Source: Acidovorax radicis N35 (GTDB lineage: Bacteria > Pseudomonadota > Gammaproteobacteria > Burkholderiales > Burkholderiaceae_C). Taken from it: a DNA stretch of 64,000 nucleotides. Below the pieces are notes generated by a model that was not told the origin of the DNA, made no database searches, and was given only the letters and a program-made list of their open reading frames with translations. Below are positions 18,937-30,901 of the stretch, one piece after another. Each line of letters opens with the position of its first letter. The first letter of the stretch is position 1. Location: contig NZ_AFBG01000003.1 in assembly GCF_000204195.1 (NCBI RefSeq), forward strand, positions 62,001-126,000. Direction: 5' to 3'. The position numbers and the translations under genes are program-made.

Positions 18937-19359
18937 ATGAAACTCTTCAGTTTCCCTCTCGCATCGCTGGAAAAGGCGATCCACAAGCGTGTCCTGACCC
19001 TGCCATCGCCCCACCGTGAGTGGTTCACCGAGCGCTGGGCGCAAAAGCCCTACAAAAAAGCGTTTATCGAGAACAAGGCGATGCCTCTCGTCACGCTCGT
19101 GGCCAAGGGCAAGACCCAGGACGATGCCGCCTTTGCAGAACTGCTGCAGGAGTGGGAAGTGACGTTTTATGACGCGGAAGAAGAGGTCTTGCGCCCGCTG
19201 ATTCAGGGCGACGGCCTGCTGCAACTGATGCAGAAGAACCTTCCTCCCGAACGGGTACAGGCGCTGCTTGCCAAGTTGACCCAGCGGCGTTTGCCCGCAG
19301 ACGCCGCAGCCTCTGCCCCTACCTCCAGCCCCCAGGCAGCCGAACCCACGATCGACTGA
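18937..19359 (+). CDS. Small hypothetical protein between carA and carB
   Basis: I do not recognise a family. The 140-residue protein starts [20 protein letters not shown] after a GAGGAAAC site and appears soluble: no signal peptide or membrane helix is seen. The middle part is acidic ([17 protein letters not shown]) and helical with leucines, and the tail from about 115 is Ala/Pro/Ser-rich and probably disordered. It lies 20 bases after carA and 10 before carB, so it should be co-expressed with both. Confidence 0.8.
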   Translation: MKLFSFPLASLEKAIHKRVLTLPSPHREWFTERWAQKPYKKAFIENKAMPLVTLVAKGKTQDDAAFAELLQEWEVTFYDAEEEVLRPLIQGDGLLQLMQKNLPPERVQALLAKLTQRRLPADAAASAPTSSPQAAEPTID

Positions 19360-19369
19360 TCGACGCACC

Positions 19370-22636
<3,267 letters not shown>

Positions 22637-22674
22637 GCCCCGGCAAAAGCGGCATAATCTTCGCCTGAACAGAC

Positions 22675-22709
22675 ACCGCCGCGCGGCAACGTGCGGCGGT
22701 TTCCTTTTG
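22675..22709 (+). terminator. Hairpin after carB
   Basis: ACCGCCGC and GCGGCGGT form a perfect 8-bp stem with a 10-base loop, followed by TTCCTTTTGT. It lies 38 bases after the carB stop and about 110 bases before greA, so it probably ends the car transcript. A CATAAT at 22653-22658 just before it might be a -10 box, in which case the hairpin would lie in the greA leader. Confidence 0.6.
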
Positions 22710-22817
22710 TAGACTTGCCATTTGTATCGCCCTGCGCAGCCCGGGCGTGATGTGGTGACTGACCGGTGGAAGTGCTCTTGGCGCTTTCACCGTTTTGACT
22801 TTTGGAGACGCAACACG

Positions 22818-23294
22818 ATGGCCACCATTCCGATTACCAAGCGCGGTGCTGAAAAGCTCAAGGAAGAGCTGCACCGCCTCAAGACCGTCGAGCGCCCGGG
22901 CGTGATCACGGCTATTGCCGAAGCGCGCGCTCAAGGCGACCTCAGCGAAAACGCCGACTACGACGCTGCCAAGGACCGCCAGGGCTTTATCGAGGGCCGT
23001 ATTCAGGAGATCGAGGGCAAACTCTCGGTGGCCCAGGTGATTGATCCGAGCGGCGTGGACGGCGGTGGCAAGGTCGTTTTCGGCGCCACGGTCGAACTGG
23101 AGGACGAAGAGTCTGGCGATATGGTGAAGTACCAGATCGTGGGCGAAGACGAGGCAGATTTGAAGCTCGGCCTGATCAATATCTCCAGCCCCATTGCCCG
23201 GGCACTGATCGGCAAAGAGGAGGGCGACACTGCCGAAGTGCAGGCGCCCGGCGGCGTTCGTCGCTACGAAGTGGTGGCGGTCAGCTACCAGTGA
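22818..23294 (+). CDS. greA: Transcription elongation factor GreA
   Basis: GreA rescues backtracked RNA polymerase by stimulating cleavage of the transcript. The 158-residue product has the N-terminal coiled coil with the acidic [12 protein letters not shown] tip and the C-terminal FKBP-like domain. The frame is open further upstream, but the ATG at 22818 after TTTGGAGA gives the conserved [14 protein letters not shown] start. Confidence 0.97.
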   Translation: MATIPITKRGAEKLKEELHRLKTVERPGVITAIAEARAQGDLSENADYDAAKDRQGFIEGRIQEIEGKLSVAQVIDPSGVDGGGKVVFGATVELEDEESGDMVKYQIVGEDEADLKLGLINISSPIARALIGKEEGDTAEVQAPGGVRRYEVVAVSYQ

Positions 23295-23755
23295 ACAGGC
23301 GCGGCATGCTCCATCGCCTCCCCGCTTTGGTGGCTGCCCTCTGGTGGGGCAGCCTGACCACCATTGGGTTTCTGGTGGTTCCGATGCTGTTTGCCCACCT
23401 TCCGTCGCCCATGGTGGCGGGCAACATGGCGGCCAAGCTGTTCGCGGCGCAGACCTGGGTGGCGGTGGCTTGTTGCCTGGTTTTGCTGCTGGTTTCAAGG
23501 CCAAAACAGGCCGTAGCGCAGTATCCATGGGCGCAAGCTGCTATGGTTTTCATACTTGGCGGTCTGCTGCTGGCGCTGCTCACGCAGTTTGGCGTTGCAC
23601 CGCGCATTGTGGCGCGGCAGGATCTGCGCCTGTGGCACAGCGTGGGGACGGTGATGTATGTGCTTCAGTGGTGCTGCGCATTGGCCGTGCTGTGGCACAC
23701 GCTGCGCCACGATCTGAAGCCTTCATCTGCCGCCGATGGGCCAGACAGCGCTTGA
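23291..23755 (+). CDS. DUF4149-like inner-membrane protein
   Basis: A small integral membrane protein of 154 residues with four hydrophobic segments, at about 10-32, 52-69, 80-98 and 115-135. It resembles the DUF4149 group; the function is unknown. The GTG start overlaps the greA stop (GTGA), with an ATG five codons further as the alternative. The second/third loop ([16 protein letters not shown]) is encoded by a family A repeat, so this copy contributes directly to a membrane protein. Confidence 0.75.
   Translation: MNRRGMLHRLPALVAALWWGSLTTIGFLVVPMLFAHLPSPMVAGNMAAKLFAAQTWVAVACCLVLLLVSRPKQAVAQYPWAQAAMVFILGGLLLALLTQFGVAPRIVARQDLRLWHSVGTVMYVLQWCCALAVLWHTLRHDLKPSSAADGPDSA
23499..23559 (-). repeat. 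Family A interspersed repeat, copy 4 (inside the DUF4149-like gene)
   Basis: On the minus strand: AGTATGAAAACCATAGCAGC, TTGCGCCCATGGATACTGCG, CTACGGCCTGTTTTGGCC. It keeps the A/T block ending ATAGCAGCTTGCGC, the GCGC arms and the ACGGCC tail of the family. Confidence 0.75.
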
Positions 23756-23791
23756 GTCGTGGCCTGGGCTCTCAGTCCGAGGTAGGGCCGA

Positions 23792-24568
23792 CTATTCGCG
23801 CCAATGCTCTGCTACCCAGGTCGCGGGTCGGATGTAGCGAAACCGCCGGTTGCGCCGCCCGGCCAGTGCATCGGGCGGATTGCACTCCCCATGAAAAATC
23901 ACGATGCGCGCACCGGCTGGCACGAACGGGGCGCGCCAGTAGTTGGTCGGCCAAGTCGGTATGCCGTGGTATTTAAAACTCGGGCACCACGCTTCGGGCC
24001 AGTACTGCAACTTGCCTTGCCGATGCAGAAAATCCGAGAGATAAGCCTGTTCGTTGCGGAACTGTTCGCGGATTTCTGCGAAATGCGCGCGAAAGTGCTC
24101 CAGCACGTCTGGGTGCGCCCCGAGTTCAAACCGGTAGACCGATGAATTGCCCGTGACGCGCCAGGGGCGCTTGTAGTCGTGGATGATCAGAAACTCGCCC
24201 GGCCTGGTAAAGAAATCGTCCAGGCGGCCGGTGATGACCACGTCTACATCCAGGAACAAGGCCGTGCCCCGGAGTCCGTGCAGGTCCTTGCTGAAAGTGA
24301 CCAGCTTGGTCCAGCCCCGTTCGGGAATGCCCGGCGGCAGATCGAGCGCCGGGATGGGCAGGCATTGCACCTCGCTGCGGATACCGGCGCTGTCATCGGT
24401 CAGGCAGACAAAGTGAAAGTCCCCGCTCAGGTGCCGGCGCACCATGGCGTAAAGCCGGTTGACGTATTCGGGGCCGTATTTCGTGCCCCATTTCATGCAG
24501 AGGATGTGGCGGGCGGGCGCCGTGCCGGCAGGTGCTGCAAAGGTTGCAGGGACTGCTTCAGGGCTCAT
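23792..24568 (-). CDS. Putative glycosyltransferase
   Basis: The 258-residue protein looks like a GT-A-type glycosyltransferase: ILCMKWGTKYGPEYVNRLYA near the N-terminus, and an Asp-rich sugar-nucleotide motif FLDVDVVITG in the middle (near 105-114). It lacks a signal peptide or membrane helix. The donor and acceptor are unknown. Its ATG shares a base with the yhbY stop (TGATG), so it is translated behind yhbY, an unexpected partner for a sugar transferase. Confidence 0.75.
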   Translation of the reverse strand: MSPEAVPATFAAPAGTAPARHILCMKWGTKYGPEYVNRLYAMVRRHLSGDFHFVCLTDDSAGIRSEVQCLPIPALDLPPGIPERGWTKLVTFSKDLHGLRGTALFLDVDVVITGRLDDFFTRPGEFLIIHDYKRPWRVTGNSSVYRFELGAHPDVLEHFRAHFAEIREQFRNEQAYLSDFLHRQGKLQYWPEAWCPSFKYHGIPTWPTNYWRAPFVPAGARIVIFHGECNPPDALAGRRNRRFRYIRPATWVAEHWRE

Positions 24569-25041
24569 CAGTCCGCCTGGCGCTTCTTGATGGATTTTTG
24601 TTTGGGCTTGGCGCGCTTGATCTGCCCACCCGAAGTGAGGCGCTGGTTGCCCAGCACGCGCAGTTGCTTGATCTCGGGGCGCTGGCCGCCGCGCTTGCTG
24701 TATTTCAGGACCTTGACGTCGCGCGGGCCGGGCATGCGGTCTTCATCGACCGTGCGCTCCTTGACCGGCTGAGGGCGCCAGAGCACCAGCAGCTTGCCGA
24801 TGTGCTGAATCGGTGCAGCGTTGAGTTCTGCGGTGAGCTGCTGGTACATCAGTTCCCGGGCCACGCGGTCGTCGTTGAAAACACGCACCTTGATCAGCCC
24901 GTGGGCATTCAGGGCAGCGTCGATTTCCTTCTGGACGGCAGGCGTCAGGCCATCGCCGCCGATCAGGACGACGGGGTCCAGGTGGTGGGCGTTGGCGCGT
25001 TGTTCCCGGCGCTCGGCGGGAGTCAGTTGAATTTGGGGCAT
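24568..25041 (-). CDS. yhbY: YhbY-family RNA-binding protein (CRM domain)
   Basis: YhbY binds pre-50S ribosomal particles through a CRM (KH-like) domain. Residues about 1-100 match that domain ([20 protein letters not shown], then [10 protein letters not shown]). The 157-residue protein is longer than E. coli YhbY (97) because of a basic Lys/Arg/Gln-rich tail ([13 protein letters not shown]), probably RNA-binding. It stands back to back with rlmE, another 50S assembly gene, an arrangement also found in E. coli. Confidence 0.9.
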   Translation of the reverse strand: MPQIQLTPAERREQRANAHHLDPVVLIGGDGLTPAVQKEIDAALNAHGLIKVRVFNDDRVARELMYQQLTAELNAAPIQHIGKLLVLWRPQPVKERTVDEDRMPGPRDVKVLKYSKRGGQRPEIKQLRVLGNQRLTSGGQIKRAKPKQKSIKKRQAD

Positions 25042-25064
25042 GGGCCGTATTATCGGCGGTGCGG

Positions 25065-25080
25065 ATTGTCGAGAGACAAT
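25065..25080. promoter_or_regulatory. Inverted repeat between yhbY and rlmE
   Basis: ATTGTC and GACAAT flank GAGA, a perfect 6-bp inverted repeat in the 47-base gap of two divergent genes. On the minus strand, GATAAT nearby could be the yhbY -10 box. The site could be an operator or a hairpin at the start of the rlmE message. Confidence 0.35.
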
Positions 25081-25088
25081 GGAGCTGT

Positions 25089-25751
25089 ATGAAAGTCAAA
25101 ACCCAAAGCAAGAAGGTCAACAAGGCGTGGTTGAATGACCATGTCAACGACACCTATGTCAAGTTGGCCCACAAAGAGGGTTTTCGGGCCCGCGCAGCCT
25201 ACAAGCTCAAGGAAATCGACGAACAACTGGGTCTCATCAAGCCTGGGTATACCGTGGTGGACCTGGGCTCCACGCCTGGCGCCTGGAGCCAGTACCTGCG
25301 CAGGCGCATGTCGCCGGCTGGGGCTGCAGCGGGCCAGCTCAATGGCACCATCATTGCGCTGGACCTCCTGCCCATGGAACCCATCGAGGGCGTCACCTAT
25401 ATCAACGGAGATTTTCGAGAGGCCGACGTGCTGGGGCGGCTGGAGGCAGCGCTCGACGGCAAGGTGGTGGATGTGGTGGTTTCGGACATGGCCCCCAATC
25501 TGTCCGGTATCGAATCGGCCGATGCGGCGCGCATTGCCCACCTGGTCGAGCTGGCCGTGGAGTTTGCTTGCAACCATTTGAAACCGGATGGGGCCCTCGT
25601 CGTCAAGCTTTTTCACGGCAGTGGTTACAGTGATCTCGTCACGCTGTTCAAGCAGACCTTCAAAGTGGTCAAACCGTTGAAGCCCAAGGCCTCGCGCGAT
25701 AAATCGTCCGAGACCTTTTTGGTGGGCATGGGCCTCAAGAAGGCCCCCTGA
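25089..25751 (+). CDS. rlmE: 23S rRNA (uridine-2'-O-)-methyltransferase RlmE
   Basis: RlmE (FtsJ/RrmJ) methylates U2552 in the A loop of 23S rRNA at a late stage of 50S assembly. The 220-residue protein has the SAM-binding [14 protein letters not shown] motif, catalytic Lys/Asp positions (Asp in [11 protein letters not shown]) and VVKLFHGSG. The ATG at 25089 follows GGAG and gives the family-typical [14 protein letters not shown] start. ftsH follows after 175 bases. Confidence 0.96.
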   Translation: MKVKTQSKKVNKAWLNDHVNDTYVKLAHKEGFRARAAYKLKEIDEQLGLIKPGYTVVDLGSTPGAWSQYLRRRMSPAGAAAGQLNGTIIALDLLPMEPIEGVTYINGDFREADVLGRLEAALDGKVVDVVVSDMAPNLSGIESADAARIAHLVELAVEFACNHLKPDGALVVKLFHGSGYSDLVTLFKQTFKVVKPLKPKASRDKSSETFLVGMGLKKAP

Positions 25752-25844
25752 AGGGGCTTGCCTCAAGTCAAGAATCTGTGAAATCCGACCCCAAAGCCCG
25801 TGCTGTTTCCATGGCCGCTAGGGGGAATAGGGATGGCCGGATGG

Positions 25845-25872
25845 CTTGAAACACCTAAAATGGGCCGCACAT
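25845..25872 (+). promoter_or_regulatory. Candidate heat-shock (sigma-32) promoter of ftsH
   Basis: CTTGAAA at 25845-25851 matches the sigma-32 -35 element, and 13 bases on CCGCACAT at 25865-25872 resembles its -10 (CCCCATNT). It lies about 55 bases before the ftsH start. ftsH is heat-shock controlled in E. coli. A TAAAAT between the two could serve sigma-70. Confidence 0.4.
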
Positions 25873-25926
25873 GCGTGCCATGACGGCAGTGTGTCCGTTT
25901 TCTGTTTTCCGCAACTGGAGCCCCGC

Positions 25927-27849
25927 TTGAACAATCAGTGGTTTTCAAAAATTGCCGTGTGGCTCGTTATTGCCATGGTGCTGTTCACGGTGTTCAAACA
26001 GTTTGACACCCGTTCTGGCGCCAGCGCAGGCCACGTCGGCTACTCGGAATTCCTGGAGGAAGTCCGCAGCAACCGCATCAAGAGCGCGACCATCCAGGAA
26101 GGCCAGGGCGGCACCGAGATCGTGGCCGTCACCAATGACGACCGCAAGATCCGCACGACGGCCACCTACCTCGACCGTGGCCTCGTGGGCGACCTCATCA
26201 ACAACAACGTCAAGTTCGATGTGAAGCCCCGCGAAGAAGGCTCCCTGCTCATGACCCTGCTGGTCAGCTGGGGCCCCATGCTGCTGCTGATCGGCGTGTG
26301 GGTGTACTTCATGCGCCAGATGCAGGGCGGCGGCAAGGGCGGTGCCTTCAGCTTCGGCAAGAGCAAGGCACGCATGCTCGACGAGAACAACAACCAGGTC
26401 ACGTTCGCGGACGTTGCGGGTTGCGACGAGGCCAAGGAAGAAGTCAAGGAAGTTGTGGACTTCCTGAAGGACCCACAGAAGTTCCAGAAGCTGGGTGGCC
26501 GCATTCCCCGCGGCCTGCTGCTGGTCGGCCCTCCCGGCACCGGCAAGACCCTGCTGGCCAAGTCCATCGCGGGCGAAGCCAAGGTGCCGTTCTTCAGCAT
26601 CTCGGGCTCGGACTTCGTGGAAATGTTCGTCGGCGTGGGCGCGGCCCGTGTGCGCGACATGTTCGACAACGCCAAGAAGAACGCCCCTTGCATCATCTTC
26701 ATCGATGAAATCGATGCCGTGGGCCGCCAGCGTGGCGCGGGCCTGGGCGGTGGCAACGACGAGCGCGAGCAAACCCTGAACCAGATGCTGGTCGAGATGG
26801 ACGGCTTCGAAACCAACCTGGGCGTGATCGTGGTGGCTGCGACCAACCGCCCCGACATCCTGGACGCTGCGCTGCTGCGACCCGGCCGCTTCGACCGCCA
26901 GGTGTATGTGACGCTGCCTGATATCCGTGGCCGCGAGCAGATCCTGAACGTGCACATGCGCAAGATCCCGATCGGGCAGGACGTGGCCCCGAGCATCATC
27001 GCCCGCGGTACGCCCGGCATGAGCGGTGCCGACTTGGCCAACCTGTGCAACGAAGCGGCCCTGATGGCTGCGCGCCGCAACGCCCGCACCGTGGAGATGC
27101 AGGACTTCGAGAAGGCCAAGGACAAGATCCTGATGGGCCCCGAGCGCAAGAGCATGGTCATGCCCGAGGAGGAGCGCCGCAATACGGCCTACCACGAGTC
27201 TGGCCACGCCCTGATCGGCAAGCTGTTGCCCAAGTGCGACCCGGTGCACAAGGTCACCATCATTCCCCGCGGCCGTGCCCTGGGCGTGACGATGAGCCTG
27301 CCTGCACAAGACCGCTACAGCTACGACCGCGAGTACATGCTCAACCAGATCAGCATGCTGTTCGGTGGCCGTATTGCCGAAGAAGTGTTCATGAACCAGA
27401 TGACCACCGGCGCCAGCAACGACTTCGAGCGTGCCACGCACATTGCGCGTGACATGGTCACCCGTTACGGCATGACGGATGCGCTGGGTCCCATGGTCTA
27501 TGCAGAAAACGAAGGCGAAGTGTTCCTGGGCCGTTCGGTGACCAAGACCACCACCATGAGCGAGCAGACCATGGAAAAGGTGGACATGGAAGTGCGTCGC
27601 ATCATCGACGAGCAGTACAACCTGGCTCGCCGCCTGATCGAGGAGAACAGCGACAAGATGCACGCCATGGCCAAGGCCTTGCTCGAATGGGAAACCATCG
27701 ATACCGAGCAGCTGGACGACATCATGGCTGGCAAGGAGCCCCGTCCTCCGAAGGATTGGACCCCACGTACGCCTCCCTCATCGGGCGGTGACAATTCCAG
27801 CGGTGGCACGCCCGCGGTGACGACGGACGCCGCGCCATCGGCCGCCTGA
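25927..27849 (+). CDS. ftsH: ATP-dependent zinc metalloprotease FtsH
   Basis: FtsH is a membrane-anchored AAA+ protease that degrades unneeded membrane proteins and regulators such as sigma-32 and LpxC. The 640-residue protein has two N-terminal membrane helices around a short periplasmic domain, Walker A GPPGTGKT near residue 203, the second-region-of-homology stretch and the zinc site HESGH near 423-427. No ATG fits: the TTG at 25927, after CTGGAG, gives the conserved [13 protein letters not shown]. LpxA-D genes, whose pathway FtsH tunes elsewhere, are 13 kb away. Confidence 0.97.
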   Translation: MNNQWFSKIAVWLVIAMVLFTVFKQFDTRSGASAGHVGYSEFLEEVRSNRIKSATIQEGQGGTEIVAVTNDDRKIRTTATYLDRGLVGDLINNNVKFDVKPREEGSLLMTLLVSWGPMLLLIGVWVYFMRQMQGGGKGGAFSFGKSKARMLDENNNQVTFADVAGCDEAKEEVKEVVDFLKDPQKFQKLGGRIPRGLLLVGPPGTGKTLLAKSIAGEAKVPFFSISGSDFVEMFVGVGAARVRDMFDNAKKNAPCIIFIDEIDAVGRQRGAGLGGGNDEREQTLNQMLVEMDGFETNLGVIVVAATNRPDILDAALLRPGRFDRQVYVTLPDIRGREQILNVHMRKIPIGQDVAPSIIARGTPGMSGADLANLCNEAALMAARRNARTVEMQDFEKAKDKILMGPERKSMVMPEEERRNTAYHESGHALIGKLLPKCDPVHKVTIIPRGRALGVTMSLPAQDRYSYDREYMLNQISMLFGGRIAEEVFMNQMTTGASNDFERATHIARDMVTRYGMTDALGPMVYAENEGEVFLGRSVTKTTTMSEQTMEKVDMEVRRIIDEQYNLARRLIEENSDKMHAMAKALLEWETIDTEQLDDIMAGKEPRPPKDWTPRTPPSSGGDNSSGGTPAVTTDAAPSAA

Positions 27850-27871
27850 GTGCTGGTCGGTCCATTCGTTG

Positions 27872-27896
27872 AAACGGGGCCTCGTGCCCCGTTTTT
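27872..27896 (+). terminator. Rho-independent terminator after ftsH
   Basis: ACGGGGC, a CTCGT loop and GCCCCGT followed by TTTT make a textbook terminator 22 bases after the ftsH stop. folP begins 70 bases later and so may need read-through or its own promoter. Confidence 0.85.
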
Positions 27897-27965
27897 CATG
27901 GCCGATGTCGTGCTGCTTCCTGATCTTCAAAAGGAAGGTGCCCGTGACCTTTTCTCGATGCTCCC

Positions 27966-28793
27966 ATGATCTGGCAGACCTCCCGTTTCTCCATTGACCT
28001 GACAGAGCCCCGTGTGATGGGCATCGTCAATGTCACACCGGACTCGTTCTCCGACGGCGGGCGCCATGGCTCTACTGCAGCGGCCCTGCAGCATTGCGAG
28101 CAGTTGTTGCGCGACGGCGCGCACATTCTGGACATTGGCGGGGAATCCACGCGCCCGGGCAGCCCGGCGGTGCCTCTGGACGAAGAGCTGGCGCGTGTGG
28201 TGCCGCTGGTGCAGGGCGCGGTGTCCCTGGGCGTGCCCATTTCCATCGACACCTACAAGCCCGAGGTCATGCGCGCGGTGCTGGACCTGGGCGCCGACAT
28301 CGTCAATGACATCTGGGCGCTGCGCCAGCCGGGGGCAGCGGAGGTGGTGGCATCGCACCCGCAATGCGGGGTCTGTCTCATGCACATGCACCGCGATCCC
28401 CAGACCATGCAGGCGGCCCCGATGGAGGGCGATGTGGTGTTGCAGGTGCTATACTTTTTGGAGCGCTCTGCGCTTGATATACAAGCGCGAGGGGTCAAAA
28501 AGCCTCGAATTGTGCTGGACCCGGGCATTGGTTTTGGCAAGACGGTGGAGCAGAATTTTGCGCTGCTGGCGCACCAGTCGGCGTTGCGGGCTGCGGGCTA
28601 TCCTCTTTTGGCAGGCTGGTCCCGCAAGTCATCGCTTGGGGCGGTGACGGGCTTGGCGGTAGAGCAACGCATGGTGCCCAGTGTGGCGGCCGCCGTGCTG
28701 GCCGTGGAGCGGGGAGCTTCGGTGGTGCGCGTGCACGATGTCCGCGAAACGGTGGCGGCGCTCGCTGTGTGGCGCGCGATGCAAGCGGCCTGA
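27966..28793 (+). CDS. folP: Dihydropteroate synthase
   Basis: FolP joins p-aminobenzoate to dihydropterin diphosphate in folate synthesis and is the sulfonamide target. The 275-residue TIM barrel has MGIVNVTPDSFSDGG, DIGGESTRPGS, DIVNDIWAL, VLDPGIGFGKT, AGWSRKSSLG and the C-terminal VRVHDV motif. A family A repeat is read in frame near residues 160-180 (LYFLERSALDIQARGVKKPR), just ahead of the VLDPGIGF strand. The order ftsH-folP-glmM is as in E. coli. Confidence 0.96.
   Translation: MIWQTSRFSIDLTEPRVMGIVNVTPDSFSDGGRHGSTAAALQHCEQLLRDGAHILDIGGESTRPGSPAVPLDEELARVVPLVQGAVSLGVPISIDTYKPEVMRAVLDLGADIVNDIWALRQPGAAEVVASHPQCGVCLMHMHRDPQTMQAAPMEGDVVLQVLYFLERSALDIQARGVKKPRIVLDPGIGFGKTVEQNFALLAHQSALRAAGYPLLAGWSRKSSLGAVTGLAVEQRMVPSVAAAVLAVERGASVVRVHDVRETVAALAVWRAMQAA
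28447..28505 (+). repeat. Family A interspersed repeat, copy 5 (inside folP)
   Basis: TGCTATACTTTTTGGAGC, then GCTCTGCGCTTGATATACAA, then GCGCGAGGGGTCAAAAAGCC. The TGCGCTTGAT-ata-CAAGCGCGAG core pairs as a hairpin and closely matches copies 6 and 8. The folP frame is open through it. Confidence 0.8.
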
Positions 28794-28898
28794 TGGATTC
28801 GGTCTTGGGTGGTCTGGGGCGTTGTATGAATGAGCGCATGCCAGGCCCTCTGGCCGTGGATAACAAACAATGAGATTCATACGAGGAGACGCTAGAAC

Positions 28899-30233
28899 AT
28901 GACGCGCCAATACTTTGGAACCGATGGGATTCGTGGCACCGTCGGGCAGCCACCGATCACCCCGGATTTTGTTCTGCGCCTTGCCCATGCCGTCGGGCGT
29001 GTGCTGCGCAGGACCGAGGACCGACCCACCGTGCTGATCGGCAAGGACACCCGCATTTCGGGCTACATGCTGGAAAGTGCGCTGGAGTCAGGCTTCAACT
29101 CCGCCGGTGTGGACGTGGTACTGCTGGGCCCCTTGCCCACCCCAGGCGTGGCCTACCTGACCCGTGCGCAACGGGCGAGCCTGGGGGTGGTCATCAGCGC
29201 CAGCCACAACGCCTATCCCGACAATGGCATCAAGTTTTTCAGCGCACAGGGCACCAAGCTGCCTGACACCTGGGAGCAGGCCGTAGAGGCCGCTGTGGGC
29301 GAGCCCCCCGTGTGGGCCGATTCGGCCAGCCTGGGCAAGGCGCGGCGGCTCGATGATGCCGCTGGCCGCTACATCGAGTTCTGCAAGAGCACCTTCCCGC
29401 AGGACCTGACCCTCAAGGGCCTCAAGATCGTTGTCGATGCGGCACACGGTGCGGCCTATCAGGTGGCGCCCAAGGTCTTCCACGAACTGGGTGCCGAGGT
29501 GTTGTCGATAGGCTGCTCGCCCGATGGCCTCAACATCAACCACGAGGTAGGGGCCACACACCCTGATGCACTGGTGCGGGCCGTGCGCGCCAACCGCGCC
29601 GACTATGGCATTGCGCTCGATGGCGATGCGGACCGCCTTCAGATCGTCGATGCCACGGGGCGCCTGTACAACGGCGACGAGCTTCTGTACCTCATGGCTT
29701 CGGACCGCATGGGCCGCGATGAACATGTGCCGGGCGTCGTGGGCACCCTGATGACCAACATGGCCGTGGAGGTGGCGCTTCAGGCCCGGGGTGTGAAGTT
29801 TGTGCGTGCGAAGGTGGGCGACCGCTATGTGCTCGAAGAACTGGCACGGCACAAATGGGTGCTGGGCGGCGAGGGTTCGGGCCACCTGCTGGCGCTGGAC
29901 CGCCACACCACCGGCGACGGCTTGGTGAGCGCACTGCAGGTGCTGCAGGCCTGTGTGCGCAGCGGCCGCACATTGGCGCAGTTGCTGGCCGACATCACGC
30001 TTTATCCGCAGGTGCTGCTGAATGTGCGCCTGGCCCCTGGCCAGGACTGGAAAGCCAACCGCTTGCTGGCAGACACCACCCAGGCGGTTGAGCAGGAGCT
30101 GGGCGCATCGGGCCGTGTGTTGATCCGCGCGAGCGGCACCGAACCGCTGCTGCGGGTGATGGTGGAAGCGCGCGACGCGCAGCAGGCCAGCACCTGTGCG
30201 CAGAAGCTGGCCGACGCGGCCCGTGCCGGCTGA
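28899..30233 (+). CDS. glmM: Phosphoglucosamine mutase
   Basis: GlmM converts glucosamine 6-phosphate to glucosamine 1-phosphate on the way to UDP-GlcNAc, the start of peptidoglycan and lipid A. The 444-residue protein opens with FGTDGIRG, carries the phosphoserine loop VVISASHN (Ser102), the metal site DGDADR and the phosphate-binding [13 protein letters not shown] near the end. An ACGAGGAGACG site precedes the ATG. Confidence 0.97.
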   Translation: MTRQYFGTDGIRGTVGQPPITPDFVLRLAHAVGRVLRRTEDRPTVLIGKDTRISGYMLESALESGFNSAGVDVVLLGPLPTPGVAYLTRAQRASLGVVISASHNAYPDNGIKFFSAQGTKLPDTWEQAVEAAVGEPPVWADSASLGKARRLDDAAGRYIEFCKSTFPQDLTLKGLKIVVDAAHGAAYQVAPKVFHELGAEVLSIGCSPDGLNINHEVGATHPDALVRAVRANRADYGIALDGDADRLQIVDATGRLYNGDELLYLMASDRMGRDEHVPGVVGTLMTNMAVEVALQARGVKFVRAKVGDRYVLEELARHKWVLGGEGSGHLLALDRHTTGDGLVSALQVLQACVRSGRTLAQLLADITLYPQVLLNVRLAPGQDWKANRLLADTTQAVEQELGASGRVLIRASGTEPLLRVMVEARDAQQASTCAQKLADAARAG

Positions 30234-30315
30234 TGGCTCCGCAGGCCCTCTCAACCGGTGGGCACGCCGTGCGATCCGCTACGCTGCTGTCTTTACCGCC
30301 AGCCCCGAACCATTG

Positions 30316-30876
30316 ATGCCTTCAAACACTGACACACCCTCCGCCATCACCGTCCGCCCCGTGGACTATGGCGACGCCCGGGAAGCCCAGGCGTTGGTTG
30401 AGTTGCTCGACGGCTATGCAAGGGACGTGGCCGGTGGCGGCGCTCCGCTCAGTGCCGAGGCCCAGCGCGGCTTGCCCGAGGCGCTGCGCCAGCGGCCGCA
30501 GGCTTTCAGCGTGATCGCATGGGCGGCTGACGCCTCGGCGCTGAATGGCGAGGTGCCCGTGGGCCTGATCAATTGCCTGGAGGGTTTTTCGACCTTTGCG
30601 TGCCGGCCCCTGGTCAACGTGCATGACGTGGTGGTGGCGCCCGGCTGGCGGGGTCACCGCATTGCCCAGCGCATGCTGCAGTCGGTGGAGGCACTGGCGC
30701 GCGAGCGTGGTGCCTGCAAGCTCACGCTGGAAGTGCTTTCAGGCAACCACAGTGCCCTGCGCGCATATGAACGGGAAGGCTTTGCCGCCTACACGCTCGA
30801 CCCCAGCATGGGGCAAGCCCAGTTCATGCAGAAGATGCTGGATGGGGCAGAGGCTGCGCCACCTGCGGCACTCTGA
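30316..30876 (+). CDS. GNAT-family N-acetyltransferase
   Basis: The 186-residue protein carries a GNAT fold: VNVHDVVVAPGWRGHRIAQR is the acetyl-CoA-binding strand and loop (Gly-x-Gly-like WRGHRIA), followed by KLTLEVLSGNHSALRAYEREGF, the typical final part. The substrate is unknown. The ATG at 30316 is preferred over a TTG one codon before it. It ends 25 bases before the periplasmic binding protein gene and may share its transcript. Confidence 0.88.
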   Translation: MPSNTDTPSAITVRPVDYGDAREAQALVELLDGYARDVAGGGAPLSAEAQRGLPEALRQRPQAFSVIAWAADASALNGEVPVGLINCLEGFSTFACRPLVNVHDVVVAPGWRGHRIAQRMLQSVEALARERGACKLTLEVLSGNHSALRAYEREGFAAYTLDPSMGQAQFMQKMLDGAEAAPPAAL

Positions 30877-30901
30877 ATCATTTTCCGGGAGACAAGACCG
30901 T

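Noticed and set aside
22641-22660. CATAAT as greA promoter
   Set aside because: There is no -35 and a terminator hairpin follows at once, so it was only mentioned and not listed as a separate promoter.
25945-27663. An open frame of 572 codons antisense to ftsH
   Set aside because: It mirrors ftsH codon by codon, is His/Val/Leu-rich without a domain, and has no ribosome site.
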